Shown here: in pieces, positions 9,744-18,203 of the stretch
Numbering within the stretch: position 1 is the stretch's first letter
Layout: each line of letters opens with the position of its first letter
Assembly: GCA_048500275.1 (NCBI GenBank)
Contig: JASNYI010000001.1
Coordinates: 868,001 to 932,000 of the forward strand
DNA from: UBA5066 sp048500275
GTDB taxonomy: Bacteria > Acidobacteriota > Thermoanaerobaculia > UBA5066
Reading direction: 5' to 3'
DNA: 64,000 bases
The notes under the pieces: generated by a model
Database searches by the model: none
What the model was told of the DNA's origin: nothing
Seen by the model: the letters and a program-made list of their open reading frames with translations, nothing else
Made by a program: the position numbers and the translations under genes

Positions 9744-10619
9744 TCAGGCGCGTTCCATCACGTAAGCCGGCCCGCCGTCCCGGGTCGTCACAGACACGGC
9801 CTCGTACCCCTCCGAAAAGAGCGCCGCCGCGGCCCGGCCGAAGCGCCGCCGGGCCGCGATCCCGGCCGCGACGTCGTCCCGGAACACCGTCGGGAACCCC
9901 GCCGGAAACGGCAGCACCCGATACGGGGTCCTTTCCGTTTTCCGTTGAAGGTCGTCCCGGCGCTCCTGGTCCCGGAGGTCAGTTCCGTTTTCCGTCAGGG
10001 AGTCCCGGGGGGCCTGGGGGTCGGTTCCGCTTTCCGTGCTCACGGAACCCGGACCTGCCCCTCTTCCGCCGCTCCCCCTCCTCCCCTTCCCGCCTCGGGC
10101 GGCCCTCTCAACCCTGGGGGTCTCGAGCCTCCAGTGCACCTCGAAGCGGTCGCTCGGGAGGTCGCCGTAGATTCCCCCGATCGCGCCGTAGAAGTTAGGG
10201 ATGAAGACGGGGGCCACCGCGCCGAGCCTCACGAGGTTGAGGCGCGCGTTGCGGAGCATGAAGGGGTCGTAGGTCCAGGTCACGAGGCCGATGCCGCGAG
10301 CGAGGCACCACTCGCGCTGGAAGAGCTTCAGGCGGACCGACAGCCCCTGCCCCTGCGCGTCGGGCCTCACCGCGAGGAGGTGCGAGTGGATCGCGGGCTC
10401 GGGCAGGTTCGTCCGCGGGACGGCGTGGACGAACGCGAGGAGGCACCCGTCCTGGAACGCGCCGGCCGTCATCCCGCCCGAGTGCGTCGCGGTGATCATG
10501 TCGGGAGGGGGCGGGACCATGAGGTCGGGGAAGCCCCACGCCGAACGCGCGACCAGCGAGGCCTCCAGGAACTCGGCCGGGCTCCTCAGCAGGCGGACCC
10601 TCACCGGCGGTGTCCTCAC
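9744..10619 (-). CDS. GNAT-family N-acyltransferase (COG3375-like), third gene of the racemase operon
   Basis: 291 residues from a GTG that overlaps the stop of the M20 gene (GTGA). The acyl-CoA-binding core is visible as HSHLLAVRPDAQGQGLSVRLKLFQR, followed by a conserved segment TWTYDPFMLRNARLNL...GAVAPVFIPNFYG that is typical of this predicted acetyltransferase group. Homologues are found beside N-acylamino-acid racemases and, in the Geobacillus pathway, the GNAT member N-succinylates D-amino acids. Oddity: residues about 190-235 form a charged, repetitive insert encoded by three short DNA repeats (see 9925-10047). Acyl donor and substrate are inferred from context only. Confidence 0.82.
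   Translation of the reverse strand: MRTPPVRVRLLRSPAEFLEASLVARSAWGFPDLMVPPPPDMITATHSGGMTAGAFQDGCLLAFVHAVPRTNLPEPAIHSHLLAVRPDAQGQGLSVRLKLFQREWCLARGIGLVTWTYDPFMLRNARLNLVRLGAVAPVFIPNFYGAIGGIYGDLPSDRFEVHWRLETPRVERAARGGKGRRGSGGRGAGPGSVSTESGTDPQAPRDSLTENGTDLRDQERRDDLQRKTERTPYRVLPFPAGFPTVFRDDVAAGIAARRRFGRAAAALFSEGYEAVSVTTRDGGPAYVMERA
9925..10047. repeat. Three copies of a 21-nt GGGGTC-type repeat inside the GNAT gene
   Basis: Copies at 9925-9945, about 9974-9995 and 10017-10037 fit GGGGTC followed by nGTTCCGYTTTCCGT. The third copy continues into a perfect hairpin TTCCGT-GCTC-ACGGAA (10032-10047). The leading GGGGTC is the same tip seen on the palindromes at 12897, 28952, 34162 and 51847. In the GNAT protein the copies encode the related peptides ESGTDP, ENGTDL and TERTPY. 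It reads as a small array of REP-like units that became an in-frame linker. Confidence 0.75.
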
Positions 10620-11767
10620 GCCCCGGCCTCCTCGAGGAGGCACGCGATCAGCGCCGCCCGGCGGGGAAGGTCGTCGATCTCGACGTGCTCGCCCCGCGAG
10701 TGGGCGCCGCCGCCGCGCGGCCCGAGGCCGTCGAGGGTCGGGATCCCCGCGGCGGCCGTGAGGTTCCCGTCCGAGGCCCCGCCGACGCGCGCCGCGCCGA
10801 GGCCGAAGCCGAGGGCCGCCGCGCTCGCCCGCGCCGTCCGGTAGAGCTCGAGCGACTCGGGCGTCGCCTCCATCGGAGGGCGGGAGAGGACCGTCGACAC
10901 CTCCGCACCGACGCGCGGGTCCGACGGCACGAACGCGCCGAACGCCTCGCGGAGCCGCTCCCCCTCCGCCGCCGTCCAGAAGCGGAAGTCGACGGTCAGC
11001 TCCGCCTCCGACGGGACGACGTTCTTCGCGCTCCCCGCCGACGCGAGCGTCGCCACCACCGTCGTCCCCGCGTCGCGGTCGGCGAGGGCGTCGGCGCGCA
11101 GGGCGAACCGCGCCAGCTCGAGGAGCGCCGACGCCCCCTTCTCCGGCTCGAGGCCCGAGTGGGCCGGAACGCCGCGGAAGCGCGCCGTCGCCATCCCCGC
11201 CCCCTTGCGCGCCACCTTCGCGGCGCCGGCGTCGCCCGACGGCTCGAGGACGAGGACCCGTTCCCGACGGCGCGCCTCGTCCAGGATCCGCTCGCGCGAG
11301 GCGGCGCTCCCGAGCTCCTCGTCGGTCGTGAGGAGGAGCGAGACGCCCCGGGCCGGGACGAAGACCCCCTCTCCCACCGCCGCGAAGACGGCCAGGAGAA
11401 CGGCGACCCCCCCCTTCATGTCGAAGACTCCCGGTCCCGTCGCGAGGTTTCCCCCGGCGCGGAACGGCTGCGTCGCGAGGGTGCCGACCGGCCAGACCGT
11501 GTCGAGGTGGCCGAGGAGGAGCGTCCCGCCGCTCTCGGGCCCGAGCCGGGCGAGGAGCCCGTCGCCGCGTCCCTCGAACGGAACCCGCTCCGCGGCGACG
11601 CCGGCGGCCGCGAGCCTCTCGCCGACCCGGTTCGCGAGCGCCGTCACCGCCGCGGCGTCGCCCGACGGGCTCTCGAGGAGGACGAGCGCCTCGAGGTCGC
11701 GGAGGATCTCCTCCTGCCTCCCGGTGAAGTGGGCGAGGAGCTCGAGAGGCCGGGCCGCTCCGCTCAA
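10616..11767 (-). CDS. M20-family metallohydrolase (probable N-acylamino-acid deacylase / desuccinylase)
   Basis: 383 residues. The start is a TTG that overlaps the racemase stop (TTGA), consistent with the 4-nt overlaps on both sides; the frame is open far upstream but only as the antisense of the racemase frame. Di-zinc M20 motifs are present: LGHLDTVW (His, Asp), GVFDMKGG (bridging Asp), TTDEELGS (catalytic Glu and ligand), LEPSGD and the last ligand in GGGAHSRGEH. The central dimerisation domain is intact. Together with the racemase and the GNAT it would hydrolyse the N-acyl-L-amino acid, making the pathway irreversible. Annotation by sequence alone would be ArgE/CPG2-like; the narrower role is inferred from the neighbours. 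Confidence 0.9.
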   Translation of the reverse strand: MSGAARPLELLAHFTGRQEEILRDLEALVLLESPSGDAAAVTALANRVGERLAAAGVAAERVPFEGRGDGLLARLGPESGGTLLLGHLDTVWPVGTLATQPFRAGGNLATGPGVFDMKGGVAVLLAVFAAVGEGVFVPARGVSLLLTTDEELGSAASRERILDEARRRERVLVLEPSGDAGAAKVARKGAGMATARFRGVPAHSGLEPEKGASALLELARFALRADALADRDAGTTVVATLASAGSAKNVVPSEAELTVDFRFWTAAEGERLREAFGAFVPSDPRVGAEVSTVLSRPPMEATPESLELYRTARASAAALGFGLGAARVGGASDGNLTAAAGIPTLDGLGPRGGGAHSRGEHVEIDDLPRRAALIACLLEEAGA

Positions 11768-12870
11768 GCGGTGAGCTCCCGAGTCTCGAGCGTGTGGCGG
11801 GCGAGGACGTCGCGCCTCACCTCGACGCCGATCCCGGGCCCCGGCGGCACCGGCATCAGGCCGCTCGCCGCCTCCGGCCTCGGCTCCACGAGGTCTTCCT
11901 CGAAGTAGCGCGACGAGGACGACGTGTCCCCCGGCTTGGAAAAGCCCGGCAGGCTGGCGATCGCGATGTTGTGCGCGCGCCCCACGCCCGACTCGAGCAT
12001 CCCGCCGCACCAGAGCGGCACGCCCGCCTTCGCCGCGAGGTCGTGGATCTCCAGCGCCTCGCCGTGCCCGCCGACGCGGCCGATCTTCACGTTGATGACG
12101 CGGCCCGCGCCGAGCGAGATCGCCGCCGCGGCGTCGGCTGCCGAGCGTATCGACTCGTCGAGGCAGATCGGCGTCGCGAGCCTCTTCGCCAGCTCGGCGT
12201 GGGCGACGAGGTCCTCGTGGTGGAGCGGCTGCTCGACGTAGTCGAGGCCGAAGGCGTCGAGAGCGAGGAGCGGTGCCGACGTCTCCAGCGTGTAGGCCGC
12301 GTTCGCGTCCACCGTGAGGGGGAGGCCGGGGAACGCCTCTCGCGCCGCCGCGACCCGGTCGACGTCGGCCCCCGGCTCGATCTTCAGCTTGACGCGCCGG
12401 TAGCCCTGCTCCACGTGCCTCCGCACCACCTCGACCGTCTCCGCCACCGTAGCCTGCAGGCCCAGAGAGACCCCTACCTCGATCGTCGACCTGGTGCCGC
12501 CGAGGCTCCGGGCGAGGGAGACGCCCCCGGCCCGGGCGAAGAGGTCGCGCAGCGCCGTCTCGAGCGCCCCCTTCGCCATCCGGTTCCCGCGGACCCGCTC
12601 CGCGAGCCCGTCGAACACGGCGGCGCTCGCGAGGTCTCGCCCGAGGACGAGCGGCGCGAGGAACTTCGAGAGGGCCGAGCGGGCCGAGTCGATCGTCTCC
12701 GGCGAGTAGAACGGCCCCTCCTCCGCGACGCACTCGCCCCACCCAGAGAGCCCTTCCGAGACCGCCTCGACGAGCAGGAACCGCTTCACCGTCGTCTCGC
12801 CGAACGACGTCCGGAACCGGAACTTCAGCGGCATCTCGACGAGCCGAAGGACGACCTTCTCGATCCTCAC
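11764..12870 (-). CDS. N-acylamino-acid racemase / o-succinylbenzoate synthase family (enolase superfamily)
   Basis: 368 residues. All catalytic residues of the family are visible: acid/base lysines K161 and K163 in VKLKIEPG and K262 in NVKIGRVGG, and metal ligands D188 (VDANAAY), E213 (YVEQPL) and D238 (CLDES). The positions almost coincide with those of characterised N-acylamino-acid racemases. The same family includes MenC, but no menaquinone gene is nearby, whereas an M20 deacylase and a GNAT acyltransferase follow with 4-nt overlaps. That trio is the known arrangement for converting D- to L-amino acids through N-acyl (succinyl) intermediates. First gene of the operon; a palindrome lies 27 nt upstream of its start. 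Confidence 0.9.
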   Translation of the reverse strand: MRIEKVVLRLVEMPLKFRFRTSFGETTVKRFLLVEAVSEGLSGWGECVAEEGPFYSPETIDSARSALSKFLAPLVLGRDLASAAVFDGLAERVRGNRMAKGALETALRDLFARAGGVSLARSLGGTRSTIEVGVSLGLQATVAETVEVVRRHVEQGYRRVKLKIEPGADVDRVAAAREAFPGLPLTVDANAAYTLETSAPLLALDAFGLDYVEQPLHHEDLVAHAELAKRLATPICLDESIRSAADAAAAISLGAGRVINVKIGRVGGHGEALEIHDLAAKAGVPLWCGGMLESGVGRAHNIAIASLPGFSKPGDTSSSSRYFEEDLVEPRPEAASGLMPVPPGPGIGVEVRRDVLARHTLETRELTA

Positions 12871-12896
12871 GCTTCCGGAATCGTAGCGCGGAGGAC

Positions 12897-12960
12897 GGGG
12901 TCAGTTCTACGTTCTACACTCTGCTCGGCCGAGCAGAGTGTAGAACGTAGAACTGACCCC
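12897..12960. repeat. REP-like perfect 64-bp palindrome
   Basis: Two 32-nt arms with no loop, starting ggggtcagttctacgttcta and ending with its exact reverse complement (centre at 12928/12929). It is AT-rich against a very GC-rich background. It lies between two divergent operons. It shares body and tips with the copy at 51847 and the tip GGGGTC with 28952 and 34162. Confidence 0.92.
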
Positions 12961-12976
12961 GTGGTCCCGGGGTCGG

Positions 12977-13005
12977 TTGACAGCCCCGTGAGGCGGAAAT
13001 AGCAT
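12977..13005 (+). promoter_or_regulatory. Predicted sigma-70 promoter of the heme A / copper operon
   Basis: TTGACA (12977-12982), a 17-nt spacer, then TAGCAT (13000-13005), a perfect -35 and a 4-of-6 match to the -10. It lies 53 nt before the ATG of the first gene (13058) and just after the palindrome at 12897-12960. This is the best promoter-like sequence I saw in the window; it is prediction only. Confidence 0.55.
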
Positions 13006-13057
13006 CAAAGGTTTTGGAGCCAGCGAGTTCCGCGTTCGGCCTCCGACAAGAAACCGC

Positions 13058-13831
13058 ATGCAGCGCCTCCCCTCCTCGCGAGCCGGCCGGGGGGTCTCAA
13101 AGCCCCTCGCCCTGCTGCTCCTCCTCGCCGCCTGCAGCCCGAAGGCCCCCGAGGCCCCGAAGCCCCCCGAGGGACCCGCGGGGAAGCTCGGGACGGGAGT
13201 CGTGTCGGGGCGCGTCGTGCTGTCGGGAGCCCCTCCGGCGAACGAGAGGGTCACGATGACGACCGACCCGTTCTGCTCCGGCCACAACCCCGGGGAGACC
13301 GAGCTGCCGGCTTACGCCGTCGCGGCCGACGGCTCGCTCGCGAACGTCCTCGTGCGCGTCGTCGGGGGCGTGACCGGCGTCTACCCCGCGCCCACGGAGC
13401 CGGAGCAGCTCGACCAGAAGGGGTGCGCCTACTCGCCGCGCGTCCTCGCGCTGATGACGGGCCAGCCGCTCGACATCGTCTCTTCGGACGACACGCTCCA
13501 CAACGTCCACGCCGCGGCGAAGGAGAACAAGCCCTTCAACCTCGGCATGACTGCCCCCGGCACCCGGTACACGCGGACGTTCGAGAGGCCCGAGACCGTC
13601 CCCTTCAAGTGCGACGTCCACCCGTGGATGCGCGCCTGGGTCGCCGTCGTCCCCCACCCGTTCTTCGCCGTCACGGGGCGGGACGGCCTCTACGAGATCA
13701 CGGGGCTCCCGGCCGGGACGTACACGGTCGAGGCCTGGCACGAGAAGCTCCCCGCGCAGACGTTCGAAGTCACGGTCACGGAAGGCGGGACCACCCCCCA
13801 CGACGTGACGCTCACCGCCCCGCCCGCATGA
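13058..13831 (+). CDS. Cupredoxin-type lipoprotein (putative copper protein)
   Basis: 257 residues. The N-terminal hydrophobic segment ends in a lipobox LLLLLAAC (lipidated C26), followed by a Pro-rich spacer. The core resembles the methylamine-utilisation/plastocyanin-like group. A type-1 copper site is suggested by HNVH (H148/H151) and C185-x2-H188-x2-M191 (CDVHPWM). The last 60 residues look like a carboxypeptidase-regulatory beta-sandwich (GLYEITGLPAGTYTVEAWHEKL). Its stop overlaps the ATG of ctaA, and the operon also encodes an SCO copper chaperone, so a role in periplasmic electron transfer or copper delivery to cytochrome oxidase is likely. No direct homologue of known function is recognised. 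Confidence 0.85.
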   Translation: MQRLPSSRAGRGVSKPLALLLLLAACSPKAPEAPKPPEGPAGKLGTGVVSGRVVLSGAPPANERVTMTTDPFCSGHNPGETELPAYAVAADGSLANVLVRVVGGVTGVYPAPTEPEQLDQKGCAYSPRVLALMTGQPLDIVSSDDTLHNVHAAAKENKPFNLGMTAPGTRYTRTFERPETVPFKCDVHPWMRAWVAVVPHPFFAVTGRDGLYEITGLPAGTYTVEAWHEKLPAQTFEVTVTEGGTTPHDVTLTAPPA

Positions 13832-14832
13832 AGGTCGAGGACGAAAGCAGCATGAAGCCCGGCAGGTCCGTCCGCATCGCCACGCGCACCGTCGCCGTCT
13901 CGGTCTTCTTCCTCCTCGTCGCGGGGGCGCTCGTCACGTCGACCGGGTCCGGCCTCGCCGTCCCCGACTGGCCTCTCTCCTACGGCAAGCTGATGCCTCC
14001 CATGGTCGGGGGAATCCTCTACGAGCACGGGCACCGTCTCGTCGCGGCGACCGTCGCGACGATGGTCGGCTTCCAGATCCTCTTCCTCGGCTTCGGCCGC
14101 GCCGACAGGACGACGTTCCGCCTCGGCCTCGCCGCCTTCGGCGCCATCCTCGCGCAGGCGGTCCTCGGCGGCATCACGGTCCTCTTCCTCCTCCCGCCCG
14201 CGGTCTCTTCCGCGCACGCCGGGCTGGCGCAGATCGTCTTCGCCCTCACCGCGACCATCGCCCTGCGCACGTCCCTTTTCTGGAGCCGGTTCCCGGGCGC
14301 GGCCCCCCGCGCCGCCGCCGATCCCGCCGCCGTGGCGAAGGCCCTCCGCCTCGCGCTCTGGGCCGCCGGGGCCAGCTACCTGCAGATCCTCCTCGGCGCC
14401 GTCGTCCGCCACACCGGCGCGGGGCTCGCCATCCCCGACTGGCCCCTCTCCTTCGGCAAGGTCGTCCCGACCGGGGCCGACTGGGATGCGACCGGAGTCC
14501 TCGCCCACTTCGCGCACCGCACGTTCGCGTGGGTCGTCGTCGCCCTCGTCGTCGCGGCGGCGCTCGCCCTGCGAAGGCTCGGCGGCGTCCCCGGCCTCGC
14601 GACGCTCTCCACGCTCTGGCTCGTCCTCGTCGCGGCGCAGGTGACCCTCGGCGCCACGTCCGTCTGGACCGCCAAGGCCGTGGCCATCACCTCCGCGCAC
14701 CTCGCCGTCGGGGGCCTCCTCTTCATCGCGGGCGTCCTCGCCGCGGTCCTCCTCGCGCGCCTGAAATCGCTGTCGGCGGCCCCGGCCGCCGCCGGCGCCC
14801 CGTCCGGCGCGCCGGCTTCGGTGGTCGCATGA
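13828..14832 (+). CDS. ctaA: Heme A synthase (COX15/CtaA family)
   Basis: 334 residues with about eight membrane helices in two similar four-helix halves. Each half begins with the repeated GxGLAxPDWPLSxGK motif. Four conserved heme-binding histidines are visible: LYEHGHRL, SSAHAG, AHFAHRT and TSAHLA. It oxidises the C8 methyl of heme O to make heme A in the cytoplasmic membrane. Start chosen at the ATG overlapping the previous stop (ATGA); a second ATG at 13852 is possible and would remove eight residues. ctaB follows with another 4-nt overlap. Confidence 0.93.
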   Translation: MKVEDESSMKPGRSVRIATRTVAVSVFFLLVAGALVTSTGSGLAVPDWPLSYGKLMPPMVGGILYEHGHRLVAATVATMVGFQILFLGFGRADRTTFRLGLAAFGAILAQAVLGGITVLFLLPPAVSSAHAGLAQIVFALTATIALRTSLFWSRFPGAAPRAAADPAAVAKALRLALWAAGASYLQILLGAVVRHTGAGLAIPDWPLSFGKVVPTGADWDATGVLAHFAHRTFAWVVVALVVAAALALRRLGGVPGLATLSTLWLVLVAAQVTLGATSVWTAKAVAITSAHLAVGGLLFIAGVLAAVLLARLKSLSAAPAAAGAPSGAPASVVA

Positions 14833-15716
14833 ACCCGCGCGCCGGAGGGCACTGCCGCGACCTCCTCGAGCTGACGAAGCCGAGGATCACGGTCTTCGTC
14901 GTCCTCACCGCCTTCCTCGGCTTCGCCGCGGGGACCGACGGGCCGCTCGCGGGCCTCGACGCGGTCCTCCTCCTCCACACGCTCCTCGGCACGGCCCTCG
15001 TCGCCTCCGGCACGAGCGCCTTCAACGAGATCGCCGAGGTCGACCTCGACCGGCGCATGGCGCGCACCGCCACGCGCCCCCTCCCGGCGGGCCGCCTCCC
15101 GTTCGCCGAGGCGGTCGCGTTCGCGACGATCCTCTCGGTCGTCGGCGTGGGCCAGCTCTGGATCTACGCGAACGGGATCACGGCGTTCCTCGCCGCCCTC
15201 ACGCTCACGAGCTACGTCTTCGTCTACACGCCGATGAAGACCCGCTCGCCCCTCTCCACCATCGTCGGCGCCATCCCCGGCGCCCTCCCGCCGCTCGGCG
15301 GCTACACCGCCGCGGCCGGGGCGATCGGAGCGCCCGGCCTCGCCCTCTTCGGCATCCTCTTCCTCTGGCAGATGCCGCACTTCTACGCCATCGGCTGGAG
15401 GCACCGCGCCGACTACGGCGCCGCCGGCTTCCGGATCCTCTCGACCGTCGACCCCACGGGGCGCAGCTCCGCGCGCCACGCTCTCGCGTTCGGGCTGCTG
15501 CTCGTCCCGGTCAGCCTCCTGCCGACGTATCTCGGCACGGCGGGGCTCGTCTACGGCGCGGGCGCGCTCCTCCTCTCGGGCTGGTTCGCGGGGACCGCGG
15601 TCCGCTTCTTCCGCGAGACGACCGACGGGGCGGCGAAGTCGATGTTCCTCGCCTCCATCGCCTGGCTGCCGGCGATCGTCGTCCTCCTCCTCGCCGACCG
15701 CGTCACGGGCGGATGA
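14829..15716 (+). CDS. ctaB: Heme O synthase (protoheme IX farnesyltransferase)
   Basis: 295 residues, UbiA-superfamily prenyltransferase with 8-9 membrane helices. The first Asp-rich active-site loop reads NEIAEVDLDRRMARTATRPLP. The second conserved region is YTPMKTRSPLSTIVGAIPG followed by the invariant-looking FLWQMPHFYAIGW. It adds a farnesyl group to heme B, giving heme O for CtaA, which is encoded immediately upstream. Overlaps by 4 nt with both neighbours. Confidence 0.95.
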   Translation: MNPRAGGHCRDLLELTKPRITVFVVLTAFLGFAAGTDGPLAGLDAVLLLHTLLGTALVASGTSAFNEIAEVDLDRRMARTATRPLPAGRLPFAEAVAFATILSVVGVGQLWIYANGITAFLAALTLTSYVFVYTPMKTRSPLSTIVGAIPGALPPLGGYTAAAGAIGAPGLALFGILFLWQMPHFYAIGWRHRADYGAAGFRILSTVDPTGRSSARHALAFGLLLVPVSLLPTYLGTAGLVYGAGALLLSGWFAGTAVRFFRETTDGAAKSMFLASIAWLPAIVVLLLADRVTGG

Positions 15717-16768
15717 GCGCCGCTCCCCTCGTCGCGGTCGAGGGGCTCAGCCGGACCTACGGCGAGAGGATCGCGCTCGACCGGGTCTCCTTCGACGTCT
15801 TCGAGGGCGAGCTCTTCGCCCTTCTCGGTCCGAACGGCGGCGGCAAGACGACGCTCTTCAAGATCCTCGCGACGCTCCTCCCCCCGTCCTCCGGCTCCTT
15901 CCGCGTCGACGGCCTCGCCCCCGACCGCTCGCTCGGCGAGCTGCGCGGCCGCCTCGGCGTCGTCTTCCAGACGCCGAGCCTCGACCGAAAGCTGACCGTC
16001 CTCGAGAACCTCCTCGTCCACGGCGCGGTCCTCGGTCTCGGCGGGTCCGCGCTGCGCGCGCGTGCCGGCGAGCTCCTCGCGCGGATGGACGTCGCCGACC
16101 GCGCGCGCGACCGCGTCGAGACCCTCTCCGGGGGTCTCGCGCGCCGCGTCGAGATCGCCAAGGCGCTCCTCCACGCTCCGAAGGTCCTCCTCCTCGACGA
16201 GCCCTCGACCGGCCTCGACCCGCTCGCCCGGCGGAGCCTCCGCGCGCTCCTCGCCGAGCTGGCGCAGGGCGGGACGACCGTCCTCCTCACGACGCACCTC
16301 TTCGACGAGGCCGAGGAGGCGGGACGCCTCGGCATCCTCGACCGCGGCCGGCTCGTCGCGCTCGGCGCCCCGGCCGACCTGAAGCGGGAGGTCGGCGGCG
16401 ACGTCCTCGTCCTCGCGACCGACTCGAACGAGGCGGCCGCGGCGCTCGCGGCCGAGGTCGCCGCCTCCCTCGGTTCGTCCCCTGCAACGTCCCCCGACGC
16501 CCCCCCCGGCCCGCCGCCCGCTCCCTCGCGCATCGCCGCCGTCGGCGCCTTCGTGCGCATCGAGCTCCCCCGCGGCGCCGAGCTCGTCCCCGCGCTCGCG
16601 GCCTCCTTCGCAGGTCGCTACCGCTCCCTCACCCTCGGGGCGCCGTCCCTGGAAGACGTCTTCGTCGACCGCACCGGGCATCCCTTCGACGAGCCCGTCG
16701 CCGACCCCGGCCCGGAGCCCGCGACGCCGGCCCGGGGGCGGGGCGAATCGCACGAGAGGCCCGCGTGA
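15713..16768 (+). CDS. ABC transporter ATP-binding protein (ABC-2 type)
   Basis: 351 residues. Walker A is GPNGGGKTT (Gly-rich variant of GPNGAGKTT), the signature is TLSGGLARRVEIAKALL, Walker B is VLLLDEPSTGLDP and the H-loop is TTHLFDEAEEAG. About 110 residues follow the nucleotide-binding domain, ending in a segment typical of DrrA/NodI-like ATPases (SLEDVFVDRTGHPFDE). It pairs with the permease that overlaps its stop. Within the heme A operon such exporters are often annotated as oxidase-assembly transporters; the transported substrate is unknown. Confidence 0.93.
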   Translation: MSAAPLVAVEGLSRTYGERIALDRVSFDVFEGELFALLGPNGGGKTTLFKILATLLPPSSGSFRVDGLAPDRSLGELRGRLGVVFQTPSLDRKLTVLENLLVHGAVLGLGGSALRARAGELLARMDVADRARDRVETLSGGLARRVEIAKALLHAPKVLLLDEPSTGLDPLARRSLRALLAELAQGGTTVLLTTHLFDEAEEAGRLGILDRGRLVALGAPADLKREVGGDVLVLATDSNEAAAALAAEVAASLGSSPATSPDAPPGPPPAPSRIAAVGAFVRIELPRGAELVPALAASFAGRYRSLTLGAPSLEDVFVDRTGHPFDEPVADPGPEPATPARGRGESHERPA

Positions 16769-17556
16769 GGGCCGCGTACGCCCTGGCCTGGCGCGAGGTC
16801 GTCCGCTTCCTTCGGCAGCCGAGCCGCATCGTCGGAGCCTTCGCGCCGCCGCTCCTGGCCTGGCTCCTCCTCGGCGCCGGCTTCGGCTCCTCCTTCCGCG
16901 TCCCGGGGGCGGCGGGCACGAGCTATGTCGCCTGGTTCTTCCCCGGCACCGTCGTCCTCGTCGTCCTCTTCGCCGCCATCTTCTCGACGATCTCCGTCAT
17001 CGAGGACCGCCGCGAAGGGTTCCTGCAGGCGGTGGTCGTCTCGCCCGTATCCCCGTTCGCCGTCGCCGCAGGGAAGATCGCCGGCGGCACGCTCCTGGCG
17101 CTCGCGCAGGGAGGCGCGCTCCTCCTCCTCGCCCCGCTCCTCGGCTACGCCCCCTCGGCCGCCGCCCTCGCGCCGGCCCTCGCCGTCCTCGCGTTCGTCG
17201 CGCTCGCGCTCACGGGGCTGGGCCTGGCCATCGCCTGGATGCTCGATTCGACGCAGGGCTTCCATGCCATCATGAATCTCTTCCTGATCCCGATGTGGTT
17301 CCTCTCGGGCTCGTTCTTCCCCGCCGAGGGCGCCCCCGCGTGGCTCCGCGCCGCGATGGCCGCCAACCCGCTCACCTACGGCGTCGCCTCCCTCCGTCAC
17401 GCGCTCGACCCCTCGGCCGCAGCTCTTCCCTCTGCCGGCCTCTCCCTGGCCGTCACGTTCGCCTTCGCCCTCGGCGCCGCGCTCGTCGCGACCGCCGTCA
17501 TCGCGCGGAATCCGGCCGGCCCCGACCGCGCCGCGCTCCGTTCCCGGAGGAAGTGA
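16765..17556 (+). CDS. ABC-2 type permease
   Basis: 263 residues from a GTG overlapping the ATPase stop. Six membrane helices are apparent, with the ABC-2 pattern of a cytoplasmic N-terminus (ALAWREVVRFLRQPSRI), a helix with WFFPGTVVLVVLFAAIFS, and the conserved FLIPMWFLSGSFFP near the fifth helix. It forms the membrane half of the transporter with the preceding ATPase. Confidence 0.92.
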   Translation: MRAAYALAWREVVRFLRQPSRIVGAFAPPLLAWLLLGAGFGSSFRVPGAAGTSYVAWFFPGTVVLVVLFAAIFSTISVIEDRREGFLQAVVVSPVSPFAVAAGKIAGGTLLALAQGGALLLLAPLLGYAPSAAALAPALAVLAFVALALTGLGLAIAWMLDSTQGFHAIMNLFLIPMWFLSGSFFPAEGAPAWLRAAMAANPLTYGVASLRHALDPSAAALPSAGLSLAVTFAFALGAALVATAVIARNPAGPDRAALRSRRK

Positions 17557-18203
17557 CCTTGACGTCCGACGCTCCCGCTCCCCGCGTCTCCCCCGCCCTC
17601 GCCACCACGCTCGTGGTCCTCCTCCTCGCCGTCGTCGCGGCCTCGGCCTGGCTCCTCCTTCGCCCCTCCTCCGGGGGCCCGGACCTCCCTCGCCTCGGCG
17701 ACGCCCCGGCCTTCACCCTCGTCTCCGAGGCCGGCGCGACGGTGACCCGCGACGACTACGCCGGCAAGGTCTGGATCGCCGCCTTCATCTTCACGCGCTG
17801 CGGCGGGAGCTGCCCCATCCTCTCGGCGCGGATGGCCGCGCTCTCCCAGAGGATGACCGACGTTCCCGGCGTGAGGTTCGTCTCCTTCGGGGTCGATCCC
17901 GAGTACGACACCCCCGAGGTCCTCGCGGAGTACGGCCGAAAGCTCGGCGCCGACCCCGCCCGCTGGTCGTTCCTCCGGGGGGAGCGGAAGGTCGTCAGGG
18001 AGCTGATCCGCGACGGATTCAAGCTCGCGATCGAGGACGCTCCGGAAGACAGCGTCGAGCCGATCCTCCACTCGACCCGCTTCGTCCTCGTCGACGGCGA
18101 GGGGACGATCCGCGGCTACTACGACGGCATGGACCAGCCCCCCGTCGACCAGCTCGAGAAGGACGCCCGCGCCCTCGCGGCGACGCTCCCGGAGCGGCCG
18201 TGA
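17553..18203 (+). CDS. SCO1/SenC-family copper chaperone
   Basis: 216 residues, membrane-anchored thioredoxin-fold protein. One N-terminal helix (about 17-36) is followed by the periplasmic domain. Copper ligands are C83 and C87 (FTRCGGSCPIL) and H173 (PILHSTRF). SCO proteins load the Cu-A site of cytochrome c oxidase subunit II. Start chosen at the GTG overlapping the permease stop, as in all other junctions of the operon; a TTG at 17559 has better spacing to GGAGG (17546-17550) and is a real alternative. Confidence 0.94.
   Translation: MTLTSDAPAPRVSPALATTLVVLLLAVVAASAWLLLRPSSGGPDLPRLGDAPAFTLVSEAGATVTRDDYAGKVWIAAFIFTRCGGSCPILSARMAALSQRMTDVPGVRFVSFGVDPEYDTPEVLAEYGRKLGADPARWSFLRGERKVVRELIRDGFKLAIEDAPEDSVEPILHSTRFVLVDGEGTIRGYYDGMDQPPVDQLEKDARALAATLPERP

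Noticed and set aside
11764..12870. Racemase gene as menaquinone MenC
   Set aside because: The family cannot separate the two activities by motif, but the M20 and GNAT genes joined by 4-nt overlaps and the absence of other men genes favour the N-acylamino-acid racemase role.
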